This document shows positions 44,541-57,400 of a DNA stretch of 64,000 nucleotides, in pieces. Position 1 is the first letter of the stretch, and each line of letters begins with the position of its first letter. The notes under the pieces were generated by a model. It was not told the origin of the DNA, did not search any database, and saw nothing but the letters and a program-made list of their open reading frames with translations. Source of the stretch: Euryodendron excelsum (lineage: Eukaryota > Streptophyta > Magnoliopsida > Ericales > Pentaphylacaceae); contig CM065381.1 of assembly GCA_033060915.1 (NCBI GenBank), positions 30,067,836-30,131,835 of the forward strand, read 5' to 3'. The translations under genes were made by a program, and so were the position numbers.

Positions 44541-45311
44541 TTAAACGAGGCTTGCCATGGGGCATTTTGTTTCATTTCAAACACTCCAAGTGCAAGAGAA
44601 TGAACCCGAGAGATAAGAGAGAAAGAGGAATTGAGAGAGAGAGAACCTCAACACTCCATTCTCTCGTCAACCCAAGGCTACCTAAGGCTTTTGTGAACCC
44701 TTCTCCTCTTCTAGCATTTAACCAAGGTAAACTTTCAAAAAAAAATTTTATGTCCTACATTCATAGTTTTCCCCCTTGCATACAAACCTAGGGTTTTCTT
44801 GATACGGATTGGGGCTTTTCACTTGCACGAGTGTACATGGGTGTATACTTGGGTAGTTAAAACCCTAAGAAGCATGCTCTACGCACACTAGCAAAACAGT
44901 GCCTACCATGTGTTCGATAAAATGCCCCTTTGATGTTTACATTTAGAATTAGGGTGCAATTGGGTTCCATTGGTTCCCAAAGGCTCTCTAGCCTTCACTA
45001 CGACATAGGGGGAGTTCTTACCTTAGAAAAATTTTCATGTTGAAACCCCCCCAATATTTGTGCGCACCGAGTGTTTGACAAAATGTTTGGGTGGCCAAGA
45101 TGACATAATTCGATAGAGGTGGGTATTTCTTAAGGCATATAGGATATCATGGGCCATTTCTAGGCTAAATGACCACCCAATTTAGTCCGTTAGGCATTGG
45201 GCATGCACCTCCCATTACATGCACATTTTGTTGAACTTTGTTATAATAGGATGTTGTATGTTTGTTTGTGTTTTGTTTGCAGGTGTTTGTGGTGTTGTCG
45301 AGGTGGTAAAT
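44541..45311 (+). other. spacer before the env-position frame
   Basis: Contains a GAGAGA-rich patch (44605-44645) and a 90-codon frame (44519-44791) without recognisable features. No domain identified. Confidence 0.4.
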
Positions 45312-46273
45312 ATGAGTGACAAAGCTAGTAAAAGTTTGGGTAAGTCCAAGACTACAGCCAAAACTCCAGCTGAAAAGGGGAGTGAGCGGATAAGGGGGAA
45401 TGCATTTTAACCCTGTGCGCTGAGTTTATAGCTAACATCTCTTTCCCGATAGCTGAAAAGGGGAGTGAGCAGATCAAGACTTGGGTCCGAGGGAAGGAAA
45501 TCATTTTAGAGCCCGATACTTTTGCAAGATACTTCAGGCTTAGGTAGGTAGCAAATCCCGAGTTCGAATATCCCGATGTAGGGGCCCCTCCTTTGTTAGT
45601 CATTTACGAGAAATTACTTAAGCAGAGAGAAACTTCGGATGGGGAGGTGTAGTGTAGTAAGTTGAAGTTGAAAGCTAAATACCACATCCTATTTTTGTTT
45701 TCTTGCCACTCTTTGCTGCCATTGAAAAGAACTATGGACATGAGCCTGAACCGAGCACAGCTGTTATGGGCCATTGGGACGAGGAAGACCATTGACTTGC
45801 CTCGATATATGTTTATGCAGTTCTACCATGCCTACACACATCCTAATCCTCAGAGATTGATTTCCTTTACTTACATGCTTACCGAGTTGATTAGGGACTT
45901 GAAAGCAAATATTCCTCGGGATCTCATCACACATGATCAGGATAGTCCCATTAATGATAACACTTTGAGCCGTTCTGAAGGCCAAAAGAAAAGAAAGAGA
46001 GAGCTAGATGAGTTGAAGAGAAAGGTGAAGGATGGGGGAGTGTCAGGGCAATGAGAGAGCTCAAGTGCCTAGATTGCTAGTTTGCAGGCCACTATGGAAC
46101 AACAAGGGTAGAAATTGGATGCCTTAATTACCTCGATCGATACTCGGTTGAAGAATATTGAGGATCATGTAGAGAGGCATACTGCTATCCTTCAGGAGAT
46201 GCTCGCAATGATGAGGAGGGGGCAGCCGCCGGCTGGAGGGGCTAATGATGATGATGATGAAGATGACCTGTAG
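45312..46273 (+). pseudogene. Athila env-position protein (putative plant transposon protein domain)
   Basis: Starts MSDKASKSLGKSKTT at 45312. After frame breaks it continues with FARYFRL (near 45520), LKLKAKYHILFLFSCHSLLP and AQLLWAIGTRKTIDLPRYMF (45662-45830), then MLTELIRDLKANIP. A Lys/Arg/Glu-rich stretch and a coiled-coil segment (near 46130-46200) end in an Asp-rich tail and a stop near 46273. LWAIGTRKTIDLPRYMF is typical of the second, env-position frame of Athila elements (putative plant transposon protein family). Its function is unknown; it is called env-like by position only. Several stops are present. Confidence 0.65.
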
Positions 46274-48021
46274 GCATTTAGACTGTGTATTTAGTTGATG
46301 TATTTACTTTTCAATCTAAAACTTTTGTTCTTTTGTTTTCCTTGGGATGTTTGGCTTTTTTTTTTGGATGTTATGGATTATTATTTTTTTAGAATTGGAT
46401 GGATAGACTTTTGTTTCAAATATTTTGATACAATTTATACAGAGTATCAATTGGATTTAATGAGTTATTGAGGCAAGTTGTTATATGTCCAATACATGTG
46501 GAATTCATCCAAAACAGGTCAGTTTTCTGGTTCATTTGTAATTTCATATGACTCTTTGCATTCTAAAGTTAAGTGGATATATTTTGCATTAAGGATGCGT
46601 TGAGATTTTCTTGGGAATTGGGACCCTATAAAAAACATTGTGTTTTGCAATTTTAAAGGTTGAGACAGCTAATGACCATTGCTTTGCCTTGTTGAGTGAA
46701 TTATCATGTTGATTCTACAAACTTGCATATTTTAATACATAATTGTCTGTATTACATAGAAAGAAAGAGGATAGCTTGCACTGTGCACAGGTCATGTCAC
46801 TGAAGTAAAATTATTACAATTTCATGTCATTTCATCCAAGAAGTGGAGATTGAACCTCGCAAGCTTTAAAGCCTAATAATTTCCTTTCTAAGTGATTCAC
46901 ATTTACTCGAGAATATAATTATTGATATTCATTCATTGAATAGCTTTATTATGCTTGATTTTGGTTTACATGTCGAGTATTAGTCGCAGTTATTGACACC
47001 TTATACACTCTTGAAGTTTTAATTTGATGTGATTTTCGAATTATAAAAGTATAGGTCATTTCATTCCATTGAGTCATTCATGTTTATATTTCTTTCTTGA
47101 TATTCGTATACACATGCATTTCAAAGTTTGTCAATGCGAAGTTCCAGAGTTGGTGCATTGCTTATATATTTGTGAAGATCGAAAGTATATAGAGTTGAAA
47201 AGTAAAGAAAAAAGAAAAAAATTTCAAATGAAAAAAAAGTGAAGGAAAATGAAAAAGTTCGAAAATCATTCAAAAGTTGGAAGTTTGAAAGTGAATGTTT
47301 ATTGATCATCATGTGTAATGGGCATGCATATGTTGAAATCTTTTACCACATTCTATCCTCTTACATGGCTCTTCTTTCATTCACAATCCATATGGCCAGA
47401 ATATTCGAAATTACCTGAATCTTTATTTCAATTGTGTATAAGTCATCAATGTCAATTCTTTACTTGTTGCTTCGGCTGTAAACATTCTTTCATGAAGCTA
47501 TGCCAAGTCTATACACTACCTATCTAGCGGTTTTTGATGTTTTGGAATGGCTCTATTGCATGTGCTTTACATTTACTCGTAAAATGAGCATTCCACTGAG
47601 AGAACCTATGTGTTCAAATGTTTTTGAGTGTATGACTGGAGAGATTTGAATCAAAATTGTATGATGTGATTACTAAGAGCGTAATGGTTGATTTTTGGTA
47701 ACACGGGTGTTTTTAAACACTTGAGTCTCTCAATCGTGTCTCACTTGACAGTTTTGTAATTAATATGTCGAGCAAGGATTGATTTGAATTCTTTACATTG
47801 TGATGTATTTGGGAATTGTTGTCGTAAATTATTTTTTATGATTGATGGTTGTGGGTACCATCTCTGGAAACCCTCACAAGACACTACTCGTCCACTAGGG
47901 TAAGCGAAGGGTTTAAAGGCTTGGTGTATTCTCTAAATACACCCGGGACTCCTACAAAAGTGGAGATTATGTTTTCTTTTTTTAGTTTGGCTAGGGACTA
48001 GCTAAAGGTTTGTTGGGGGTA
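46274..48021 (+). other. 3' non-coding region and polypurine tract of the Athila-like element
   Basis: No supported coding frame. Ends in AAAGGTTTGTTGGGGGTA (48004-48021) directly before the 3' LTR, acting as the polypurine tract. Frames at 47121-47527 are not supported. Confidence 0.55.
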
Positions 48022-49579
48022 TGATTAGACTACATAAGTGTAGTCTATCACCGCTAAACGACCTTTAATAGCCATAGATTAGGGTTAATCATGCTCTTTT
48101 CGCTAAATATTGTATTTAACCTTATGCTCAATATTATTTCAAGTATATAAAGCTAAGGGAGTTGATTTGAAGTCAAAGAAATAATCCGATCAGTGGGCAT
48201 GACTTGTCGAGGAACGTTGTCGGGGCCTCGTCTCGGGAAATTTGTCAGCATTTACTTATAGCTCAAAATGGATGAATGATCCACCGTTAAAAAGCTCTTT
48301 TCAAGTTACACATGTTTGTGTCTAATGAGCATCGCCAAATTCTAACTCCAAGAGCCTCAAATAAGTCGAAACCAAAAAGGGCTAAAAAGGCCTCTAGTGT
48401 TCGAACGCCAGAACAGCCGTTCGAATGGCAAGAAGCAAAAGAAGAAAGAAAAATGGCCTGGCATTTGAACACCTAAAGCCAGTGTTAGAATGTCCAGATT
48501 ACATGCAAACCAAAAATCACCTGCGTTCGAACGCTGGTTCTTGGCATTCGAACGATGGCATTCGAACGATGAAGAATAAACATCATGGGTGTTCGAATGC
48601 CAAGGAAAATCTCTAACAAATTCTAGGGTTTGGGCTACGATCCCTAGAAATACCAACACATTTTATGTTCAAGCAAGCAAGTAGGAGGTGGCCATTGTAG
48701 AGGGTTTTTGTAGTTTTTACACTAGAATAGCTTACATTTATTAGTTTATTGCTTATATGTAATCGAATTCACTTCAATATAAGTTTCAATACAAGTTCTT
48801 TAGATTCCTTGCATTCTATTCGAGATTTGTTTTGTTTCTTTGCATTAAATTGTTATTTTCAGTGTTTATTCCATTATTTCGAAGCTTTTCATAGATGGAG
48901 ATGAGTAGTTAAATCTTCCCGTCTCAGGATTGATTGTGAAGACCAATTGAAGGTCTTGGACAAACAAAGAGCTGAGATTTCGGGTTTCCAAGTTAAATTT
49001 TCCATTTTTAACGTTCTTTGGTTTCTACGTTCTAGAAATCTTTGATAACTTGGATATTTGATTATGTTCAGTAACGTTTATACATGAGTCTATATTCAAT
49101 ATATGCACTGTACGAATCGATGGTATTCATCCTTGAATCTAACAACTCGTTTTATTCTAGAAGTTGAATGTTGAAGAACACTTTATTTTTATTGCTAAAT
49201 CTTCCGAATCCAAGACTCACGGCATAGTCGAAGGATTTGAGTTATGAAAATACCTTCTTTGGAATTCCAAGAAACACAATTGGTTGGATCAATTAATCCT
49301 GAGACTTGTTCTCATCACTTTAAAATCAAATATTGTTCAAGTTGGTTAGCATTTGCTTGTTAGTTAGTTTAGATAACCAAACCTTTTCCAAAACAATCAT
49401 AATTTTATTTTCTTTTTAGAACAATTTGTTTGAAATTTTGTGAGCTATTAAGAGGCTTGCTCTAGTTCTTTTAATCATGTGCAACCAGCTCTTTGTCGGA
49501 ACGATCTTGTACTCCGAGTATATATTACTCTTCCATCCTATACTTACGATCATCTCAAGCGCATGTTTGGTGCGAGTCA
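48022..49579 (+). repeat. Athila-like 3' LTR, 1558 bp
   Basis: Matches 36394-37866 along its length. TTCGAAC-type repeats lie at about 48397-48605 with more intact CpG copies than in the 5' LTR. The TATAAAT box of the 5' LTR reads TAGAAAT here (about 48646), so this copy's core promoter is damaged. Confidence 0.85.
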
Positions 49580-49584
49580 GGTAT

Positions 49585-52500
49585 CAAACCAGTTACCTTC
49601 CAAGGAGGCTTCTAATAGTATTCCCAACCTTCAAGTACCTTCCCGGACCATTCTAAGTCCATTCTGGTGTTCTCTCGATTCAAACAACTGTTTTGCCCCT
49701 GGTGGGCCAGTCACCCTTTTCAACTACTCTAACTCTAATCAAAAAGCTAGTTACCTCTGGGACACCTTTTTAGGGGTTCCCATTTATTTATGGCCGAGTC
49801 TGGTTACTCAGAACCTTTTGGATCATTCCCAGACTTTTCGGAGTCACTCTAAATAAAGTCAAACCAAAAATTACATGGTAGTCAGTAAGATAGTTGCCCA
49901 AATCTTCAGCATTGCGTCACAAGGGTCAAAGATCTATTTCTTGCCGCCCTAAACAACTTCTTTTACTGGCTAGAACCACTGCAACAAGCGCCAAGTCTCA
50001 TTCTGGCTGCCTATAAATATAGGTGACCCCCTGCATATTCTAGGTCCGTAAAAACACTCTAGAAACTCTATCTCTCTGAAAACAGCACTCGAATTTCCTC
50101 AAAACCCTAATTTTCTCAAGCCCTTTCAAACTCTAGCCTCCATACACTCAAACCCTAGCCTCCATACAATCTATACACTCGAATCCTTGCTCCAATCATC
50201 CATTGAAGATCAAGCGCTAAACATTCAAAGCTCCCAAAGTCCAAGCAAAGTCCACCATCAAAGCATCAAAGCCAAGAGAAGATAAGGTAGGGTTTCTAGT
50301 TAAATTATAAAATCCCCCTCTCTCTCTTCTCTCTCTTATCCCACTTAGGTTTTCTTCTATTTTAATCTCCATTTTCCACCTCCTCTTATTGCATGCTTGA
50401 AACAAGGGACCTCCCAGTTCATGCCTAAGAAGGCCTAGGACAGAAACACCGTGTCGAGAATTTCTTTGAGTTCCACCTGAGACGATATGGGTCCGGCTCC
50501 CTTAGCTATGTGGTGAAGCCTAACCTTGTATGTTCACATCCTTATTGCATTATTACTATTATAATCATGCATTCAAAAGTGTTTTCAAACTTGCATCCAA
50601 AACCTTTTTCTTCATAGTTGTTTTCAAAATGACAACCCTAAGATAATTCTAACCATTTCATGATTAGAGTTGTTTTAGGAATGCGTTATATTCAATATGA
50701 CCATCAAGGTCCAAATTTGAGTTCAAGTCTTAAATTACTTTTTAAGAAATTATAACTCTAAAATGAATCTAGCCATTCCATGGCTAGGGTTGTTTTAGGA
50801 AAATGTTACATTCAAAGAGATCATCAAAGTCCATATTAGGGTTTCAAACCCTAGTTGTTTTTAAAATCACAACCCTAGAATGGTTCTAGTCTTCTCATGA
50901 TTAGAATTGTTTTAGGAAAGTGAGATATTCAGGAGACTTTTAAAAGTTTATATTCAAACCTTTCTAAAATTGTTTTGCAAATCCACTTTCTAAAATTCTT
51001 TTCAAAGATTTACTTTCCAAAAACTCTTTGTCTTGAAATCCAGTCAAAACCCTAGAGTCCTTTTTTAGGAAATACTAGATTTCTCACATAAAATCATGGC
51101 TTTCTATTTGCATCAAATCATAGATTTCCAAAATCATTTTCTATATGAAATCATAGATTTCCTAATTCAAAGATCACATAAAATGATAGATTTCCAAAAT
51201 TAAAACTTTCAAATTTCAAGTCAAGTCAAGTCAAATCTTGTTCGAATAGGAAACCAAATCAAATATCGTGTTTTTTAAAATAAAATCTAATCTTCTATTT
51301 TAAGAAATAGAAATCGAATCTTTCTTAATTTCAACCTTTCCTAATTTCAAAACCTTCTAAAAACAAAACTTTCATTTTCTCAATTGAAATCCAATCTTTC
51401 AAATTCAAGTGCATCGCATAAATCTTAGGTCCTAGGATTGCTTATATCCCAAGTTACCTCAAATCTACATCAAGCCTTTTCAAACTCAACTTTCCAAATT
51501 CAATTCTTCTTAAACCAAATCTTTCCAAATTTCAATTTTTCAAATTCTTAATTTTAACCTTTTCTAATTTGAGTGTTTCCAACCTTTTCCTAAATCAAAC
51601 CTTTCTTAGTTCAAACCTTTCCTAAATTAAATATTTCCTAACATGAAAAATTTCCTAAAATATAACTTTCCTAATTTGAAACTTTCTTGAAATCAAACTT
51701 TTTAATTGCATGTTTAAACCCTAGGTCATCCAAAGTCTTAGGATGTCAAAACCCTAGTTCAACCCTAACCCTTAGTTAGGAAGTTTCAACACTTTTCTAA
51801 ATCTTCAACTCTCAATCAAGGTGATTTTAAAGTTCAATTCAAACTTTCCAAAATAAGTCCAAGTTCTACTTCAAAGTTTGATTTCAAATCAAAGTTCAAT
51901 TTCAAATCTTCAAATCAAAGTTCTAATCAAATCCTTTTCAAGTCAAACTTTTCCAAGACTCCTATGAGTCTCTTTTTAATTAGACCCTTTTTCGAACTAC
52001 GATGACCTGATTCCAACAAAGGGATACATAGCCAACCCTCATGGGTGTGGTTACAACCTTTTTCAAAATTTTAATTCCCTTTTTTCAAAATCTTTTTACA
52101 AATTCTTTTCATGTACTCGTATATCATGCATCATATCATTCCTAAAGTGATGACATTAACCTATTTTTTAAAAAAAAATTCAAAGTGGTGGATATAATTG
52201 GACATTAGATAACCGGATATTCTAAATGAGTGAACCTAGTTTGAAAAGACATGTAGGTACTGCAAGGCCAGAATAGGGTGATAGCCTAGTACATCTTCTT
52301 TATACGTAGTCAACCTCTGAACCTAGAATCACTATTTTCAAAAGACCAAAATGGAGTTTATTTTCAAAAAGGACTTAAATCTTTCTAAAGGTTGCCAAAC
52401 AACCTGTTTTTCCCAAGAAACCCTCTTTTGAGAAAGTTTGTCCAAAACCTTTTAAAAAATCCTAAGTTTAATCTTCGGATTGTATTTAGTTTTAGGTGAC

Positions 52501-52677
52501 CTAATTTATCTTAACAAAGTTATGTGGTGACTCCAAACCATTTCTAAAAGCCCTTATTCAAATCAATTTCTAGTTCAAACCTAGTCACGATGGTCCTTCT
52601 AAGAGGATGAGTTCTAACAAGAGAGTACCATGTGTTTCCCATTTATTTCTTGAGGTGAAAAAAATTGGGGCGCAACA
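49585..52677 (+). repeat. distal part of the giant solo LTR
   Basis: Contains the likely TATA box CTATAAATAT (50011-50020), then a long, strongly pyrimidine-biased stretch (about 50520-52150) made of variations on TTTCAAATCAAAGTTC and CCTTTCCTAATTTCAAAC, and ends with a GGTGACCTAATTTATCTTAA ... GGGGCGCAACA block. A 62-codon frame at 50217-50405 has no support. No gene is present. Confidence 0.7.
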
Positions 52678-52682
52678 ACCAC

Positions 52683-53110
52683 CGTGGAAGATGTATTTTG
52701 ATGGCACTTCTAATCATGAAGGTGTTGGGTTGGGATAGTGTTTCTTACTCCTGAAGGTGACGTGCTACCTTATGCCTTCACTCTAACACAATTGTGCTCA
52801 AATAATGAAGCTGAATATCATGCTCTCAACCTCGGGCTGGAAATAGTTGTTGACATGAAGCAGCAATGACTTGAGGTAAATGGGGAGTCCTAGTTGATAA
52901 TTAATCAACTTCTTATCATATACAAGGTAAGAAAACCTGAATTAGTGCCTTAATAAAACTGTACCAGACGTATGATTGGATGGCTTGGCGGTGTCACTTT
53001 AGAGCATGTTCCAAGAAAAGAAAATAGACTGGTAGATATAGTTGCGAAACTTGCATCCACTCTCGCGCTACCCGAAGTAGAGGCCCAAATTCCAATTTGA
53101 CAAAGATGGG
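52683..53110 (+). pseudogene. gypsy RNase H, second part (outer element)
   Basis: Resumes directly after the ACCAC duplication with WKMYFDGTSNHEGVG, the first catalytic Asp region of RNase H; further pieces in shifted frames include NEAEYHALNL (catalytic Glu) and VPRKENRLVDIVAKLAST (near 53010-53060). It continues the domain that stops at 35467. Stops and frameshifts abound. Confidence 0.75.
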
Positions 53111-53389
53111 TAATTCCTCCACACTTTGATGATGAATATAATGACAAAATGGAGGCTAGTTCCATTTCAATATTTAAAATTGAGAAAGAAAATTAGGGGC
53201 AATCACTCATTGATTATTTACAACATGGAAAGTTGCCTCAGAATCCACATTGAAGAATTGACGTATAGCGCCACGCTCCGCGTTTCATTTACTACAAGGA
53301 TACCCTTTATCCTCGTTCTTTTGAGGGACTACTATTTTGTTGTCTTAGAGAAAATGAAGCGACACAAACCCTAGAAAAAGCTCATTCTA

Positions 53390-53981
53390 GAATATACAGA
53401 GTTCACCAATCGGGCCTTAAACTTCATTTTTTAATCAAGAGAATGAGCAATTACTGGCCTATTATGGTTAAAGATTATCTGGAGTTTACCAAGAGGTGTC
53501 AAGTGTGTTAGTTTCATGAAAACTTCATACATCAACCACCAGAGCCGCTCCACCCAACTATCGCCTCTTGGCCATTTGATGCATGGGGGCTAGACATAGT
53601 GGGGCATTTGCCTAAATCTTATGTTGGCCATATTTACATTCTGGTTGCAACTGATTACTTTTTCAAATGGGCTGAAGTTGTGGCCATCTTTACATTCTGG
53701 TTGCAACTGATTACTTTTTCAAATGGGCCAAAGCTGTGCCATTAAGGGAGGTAAAGAAAGAAATTGTTGCAAAGTTCATTCGTACGAACATCATCTTTAG
53801 GTATGGTGTACCGCACTATATCATCACTACACATCGAACAAGAAATAAATTCACTCCCAAATGGGATGATCCATACATGGTGAAAGAAGTCTATACCAAT
53901 CATGCTTACAAACTTGTTGCTGAAGATAGCTTAAGAATTGGCCCTACCAACGAGAAATTTCTAAAGCAATACTACCCCTGA
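53390..53981 (+). pseudogene. gypsy integrase, internally deleted and duplicated (outer element)
   Basis: Zinc-binding region with HQSGPKLHF and CQVC (about 53405-53510), then SWPFDAWGLDIVGHLPKS containing the first catalytic Asp (near 53575-53615). A 56-bp tandem duplication (53625-53736) repeats the VATDYFFKWA region and shifts the frame. The text then jumps from the IITTH second-Asp region (53820) to NKFTPKWDDPYMV (53848), so most of the core and the catalytic Glu are deleted. Ends IGPTNEKFLKQYYP and TGA at 53981, the family's normal C-terminus. Confidence 0.8.
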
Positions 53982-54063
53982 AACTCAAGCGATGCTCTTG
54001 TCCTGCACGAGCTTAAACTGGGAATGGCAACAACCAAAAAAAAAAAAAAAAATTGTCTTCAAT

Positions 54064-54380
54064 TTGAACTATGCGTGGCTTGATCTCTTTTGATACGTAG
54101 GCAACTTGGAATTTCATTTCAAGTTCAGTCATCCTTTAAAAAAAAAATTCAAAATTGAACTACACTTAGCTTGATCCCTTTTGGTATGTAGGCAACTTGG
54201 AATTTCATTTCAAGTTCAGTCATCCATTCAAAAAAATAATAATTTTTCCAAAATAAACTACGTTCAGCTTAATCCCTTTTGGGTATGTAGGCATCTTAAA
54301 ATTCTATTTCAAGTTCAATTCTTCCTTGTTAAAAAAGAAAAAGAAAATATTTTTCCAAAGTTGAGCTATCTTAGTTGAAA
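54064..54380 (+). repeat. tandem repeats of 91-108 bp after integrase
   Basis: Three units and part of a fourth begin TTGAACTA at 54064, 54155, about 54253 and 54361. They share GCTTGATCCCTTTTGG, TATGTAGGCAACTTGG and TTTCATTTCAAGTTCAGTC and are separated by poly(A) runs. Confidence 0.75.
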
Positions 54381-54440
54381 CAAAAAAAAATATGTTTCCT
54401 GCATTGACCTCTTTCTAAAACAAAAGGAAAAGAATAAACG

Positions 54441-57400
54441 CTAATGGAAGAGTTTGAAATATGTCAACTCTTTCTGACTTGTTTCAAGTAATTCTTCCAT
54501 CCTCTCCAAATATTGAGTATCTTTATCACTTTGTACTTGTCCATTGTCGATGGTGGTAACTTCTTCTGTAAGACTCAAGACGTTAGCTTGCAGTTTCAAT
54601 AGTTGTTCTTCTTCCTCAAGCAAAGATGACTTCGCCTCTTCCCTCCGAGTGCATAGATCCTCCAACTTTTTTTTCAATTGAGCTTCCTCAAAATCAAGGT
54701 CTGTAAGTGTCGCCTAGAAGGTTTGTGCATCTTTAACCTTTTCGCATTCCTCGATTTCAGCATTGAAAAACTAATGGTTAGCCTTTCTCAATAACTCTGC
54801 TTGCATTTCTCTCGACACTTTCTCTACAGAAGAAGAGCGAGTAGAATTATAATGCCCAATGTTTTGAAAGAAGGTTGCAAGTAAATTCTTCAAAGGCGAG
54901 ACATGTATTATGTTGGTCGTCTCCATCTCCTTCACTACCTTTTTGACTTCTTCTTCAAAAGAATTAAGAAGATCCAATCAATGTCTAGTAATCTTTTGGG
55001 AAGTTCCATTCCATAACTGCTGAAGATAGTTGTGCTGGCATTCAGAAGTATATTCTTCTCCTTAAAATGTTAAGATAACGGAAGGCACATGACGTGCTTA
55101 GATTATAGAAATTTTTTATGGTGCCTTCATAGGAACAATATCTAAAGTTCCTTTAAGAGCAATTGAGTTAGGTGCTAGCAATTCCAGTGCCTTATTCACA
55201 ATAGGACTGTCATATCTTCGAGAAAATAAGCCAAGGGAATTAGGACCATCGACAAAACCTACACTTCCTTTAAAAATTGATACAATATCTTTATTAGGCA
55301 TATCGAGATTCTCCAATTCTAAGTCTTTTAATGAAACCGAAGAAGTAGGCACACCATCAAAGAAATTCTCCCCAAGTCTTAAATCACCTATAACAGAGGG
55401 TTTCACTTTCTTTGGTAATCGCCTCTAGTTGTAATCTTCCTTGCTTGTGCTGCTTTCTTCTACTTCTTAAGGAATGGCACGCTTGTTGATGGCATTGCTA
55501 ACCATCGCAGGTTCACCCAAGGGTTTGAGAACTATGCGTGGAAGGTGACAGGTGGAAGCCTCTGCTTTTTTGAAAGTTATTGCTTTGATTGATGTGTCCT
55601 TCGCATCCTTTTCATTCTTAATTGGAGATTGACGTGTTTCACGCTCCTTACCCTTGCCTTTCGTAGCCTTCGTCGAATCATGTTGTGTAGTTTTAACAAG
55701 GAGATATTTTCCTCTTGTGAGAAAATCATCATGCACTTTTTCCCACCATTTGTGATAGGAAGAAGTAGTGTGCCTCCTAAAACTGATAGGTAAGGAAAGA
55801 AATAATGCTGTTAAACCAATCTTGTAGCAAATGCTGATCTGCCAATGTCTAAGGGCCATCTTTATAGTAGTGGAGCATTTATCGCCTTCAAGATCATATG
55901 AAATCTCTTAACAATATCCAAATTGGCGACCAAAACGATAGGGGCTATATGGTTCTACAAAGAAAGAATCGCCACAACGAAGGACCAAGTGATTGGAACA
56001 AATAATGATGAAATATGCAAGGCTAGAACAATTTCATCATCATTACTCCATTGTCAATGAATATGTCCTTGCTATTATTAAAGCGTGAAGTAGAACTCCA
56101 AGAGATACCATCACCTCTAGCTATATGGTTCTACAAAGAAAGAATCACCACTACAAAGGACCAAGTGATTGGAACAAATGATGATGAAATACGCAAGGCT
56201 AGAACGATTTCATCATCATTACTCCGTTGTCAATGAATAGATCCTTGCTATTATTGAAGCGTGAAGTAGAATTCCAAGATATACCATCACATCTGAGGAT
56301 TAAGGTTCGAGCTGCAAATTCATCAAAATACTTGGCTTCTCCTTCTCCAGAATATTTAGTCATCTTGGGGCTAGGTAGTGTGGTTAGCGTGAGATAATGA
56401 GTATAAAAATAATGTGCAAGCCATGTGTAGATGTAATGAATAGGAAAGAAAGTCTTTGATTGTCCAAGGGTGGATGAAGTTGCAATCTTGTTCAAACACT
56501 TGTAAATACTTGTTAAAACAGCAATAAAGAGACAGATTTCTTGACCAAATGCCATCATACTTACAACTTTGAAGGTGGTGGGGCGGATGGTGTTGACCTC
56601 TTCACTTGGAAGGACAAAAGTGCATAGCTGGCAATACAATAGTGCAGTAAGATAAGTTTGTTCCACCAAGTCATCATCGATGTCAATGCTAACTAAAACG
56701 GCCTTGGCTTTCTCTGACCTCTCCTTAGGCCTGTCAATACCTCTAGTTGGATTCCCAGTGGTCGCTTTTCAAGGTGGAGGCTTGGTGTAGGATGATTCTA
56801 CTTTATACCAAAATGTAATCCAATCCTCAATAGAGACATTACCTTTCTTTCCATCATTGGGGAGAATGGTATGGAAAGTTATAAATAAGTATTCACAGCT
56901 TTTTGGAATAAATGTTTTGCCTGCTTCATCTTCGCCGACCAACTCTGCCGCACATGGAATAGAGTCATTATAGAACTTCTCAATTATAAGGAGTCCTTTG
57001 AGAATATGCAGATCCCAAAGAAAGATAGAAAATTCTCCTACAGAGATATGTAGTGAATTTGTTTGACGGCACCATGCTTCACAAAATGCTCAGAAGATGT
57101 CAAAATTCCGATCATAAGTAAATAAAGATGCATCTATGGCCTTATAAATGCAAGCTTCCTTCAAGATTTTGTGGCTACGGCTCAATACATCTTCTAGCCA
57201 TTCCCAATAATTCATAATAAAGGTAAACTCGCCATAAATCTTCAAAGTGAAGCCCTAACGTGCCTTTCTAGAAATAATTTTGTGTCCCAGAATTGAGAAT
57301 TCTTTGGAATGACTCAATGAAATATGGTGGAGTGTAGATTGCAATAATACTCAAGAATCGCTGGCTCATGTTTTTTTGGCCATGTATCGATAAATGAGCC

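Larger units (their letters stand above)
36394..49579 (+). mobile_element. Athila-like Ty3/gypsy retrotransposon, 13.2 kb
   Basis: Flanked by perfect GGTAT duplications (36389-36393 and 49580-49584). It begins TGATTAGATTACG and ends GTGCGAGTCA. It has two LTRs (36394-37866 and 48022-49579), a tRNA-Asp primer-binding site, gag, protease, RT, RNase H, integrase, and after a long gap a separate env-position frame, the layout of Athila elements. All frames carry inactivating changes. The LTRs differ by roughly one base in ten over the first 90 bp, indicating an old insertion. Confidence 0.9.
35473..52677 (+). mobile_element. giant solo LTR (about 4.0 kb) containing a nested Athila element
   Basis: Flanked by identical ACCAC (35468-35472 and 52678-52682). 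The LTR proper is 35473-36393 plus 49585-52677, about 4014 bp once the nested element is set aside. It starts TATAAGACTAGG (TG mutated) and ends GGGGCGCAACA. No internal coding region accompanies it, so it is a solo LTR left by recombination. The same family occurs twice, inverted, at 57949-64000. A frame at 49479-49856 belongs to its repeated U3 text. Confidence 0.8.

Noticed and set aside
49479..49856. 125-codon plus-strand frame
   Set aside because: Crosses the Athila/solo-LTR junction and is made of LTR U3 repeats; the similar minus frame at 61516-61875 is the same repeat.
54014..54055. Poly(A) run as a LINE or processed-gene tail
   Set aside because: The A-runs recur between the tandem units at 54064-54380, so they belong to the repeat; no upstream non-LTR reverse transcriptase is seen.
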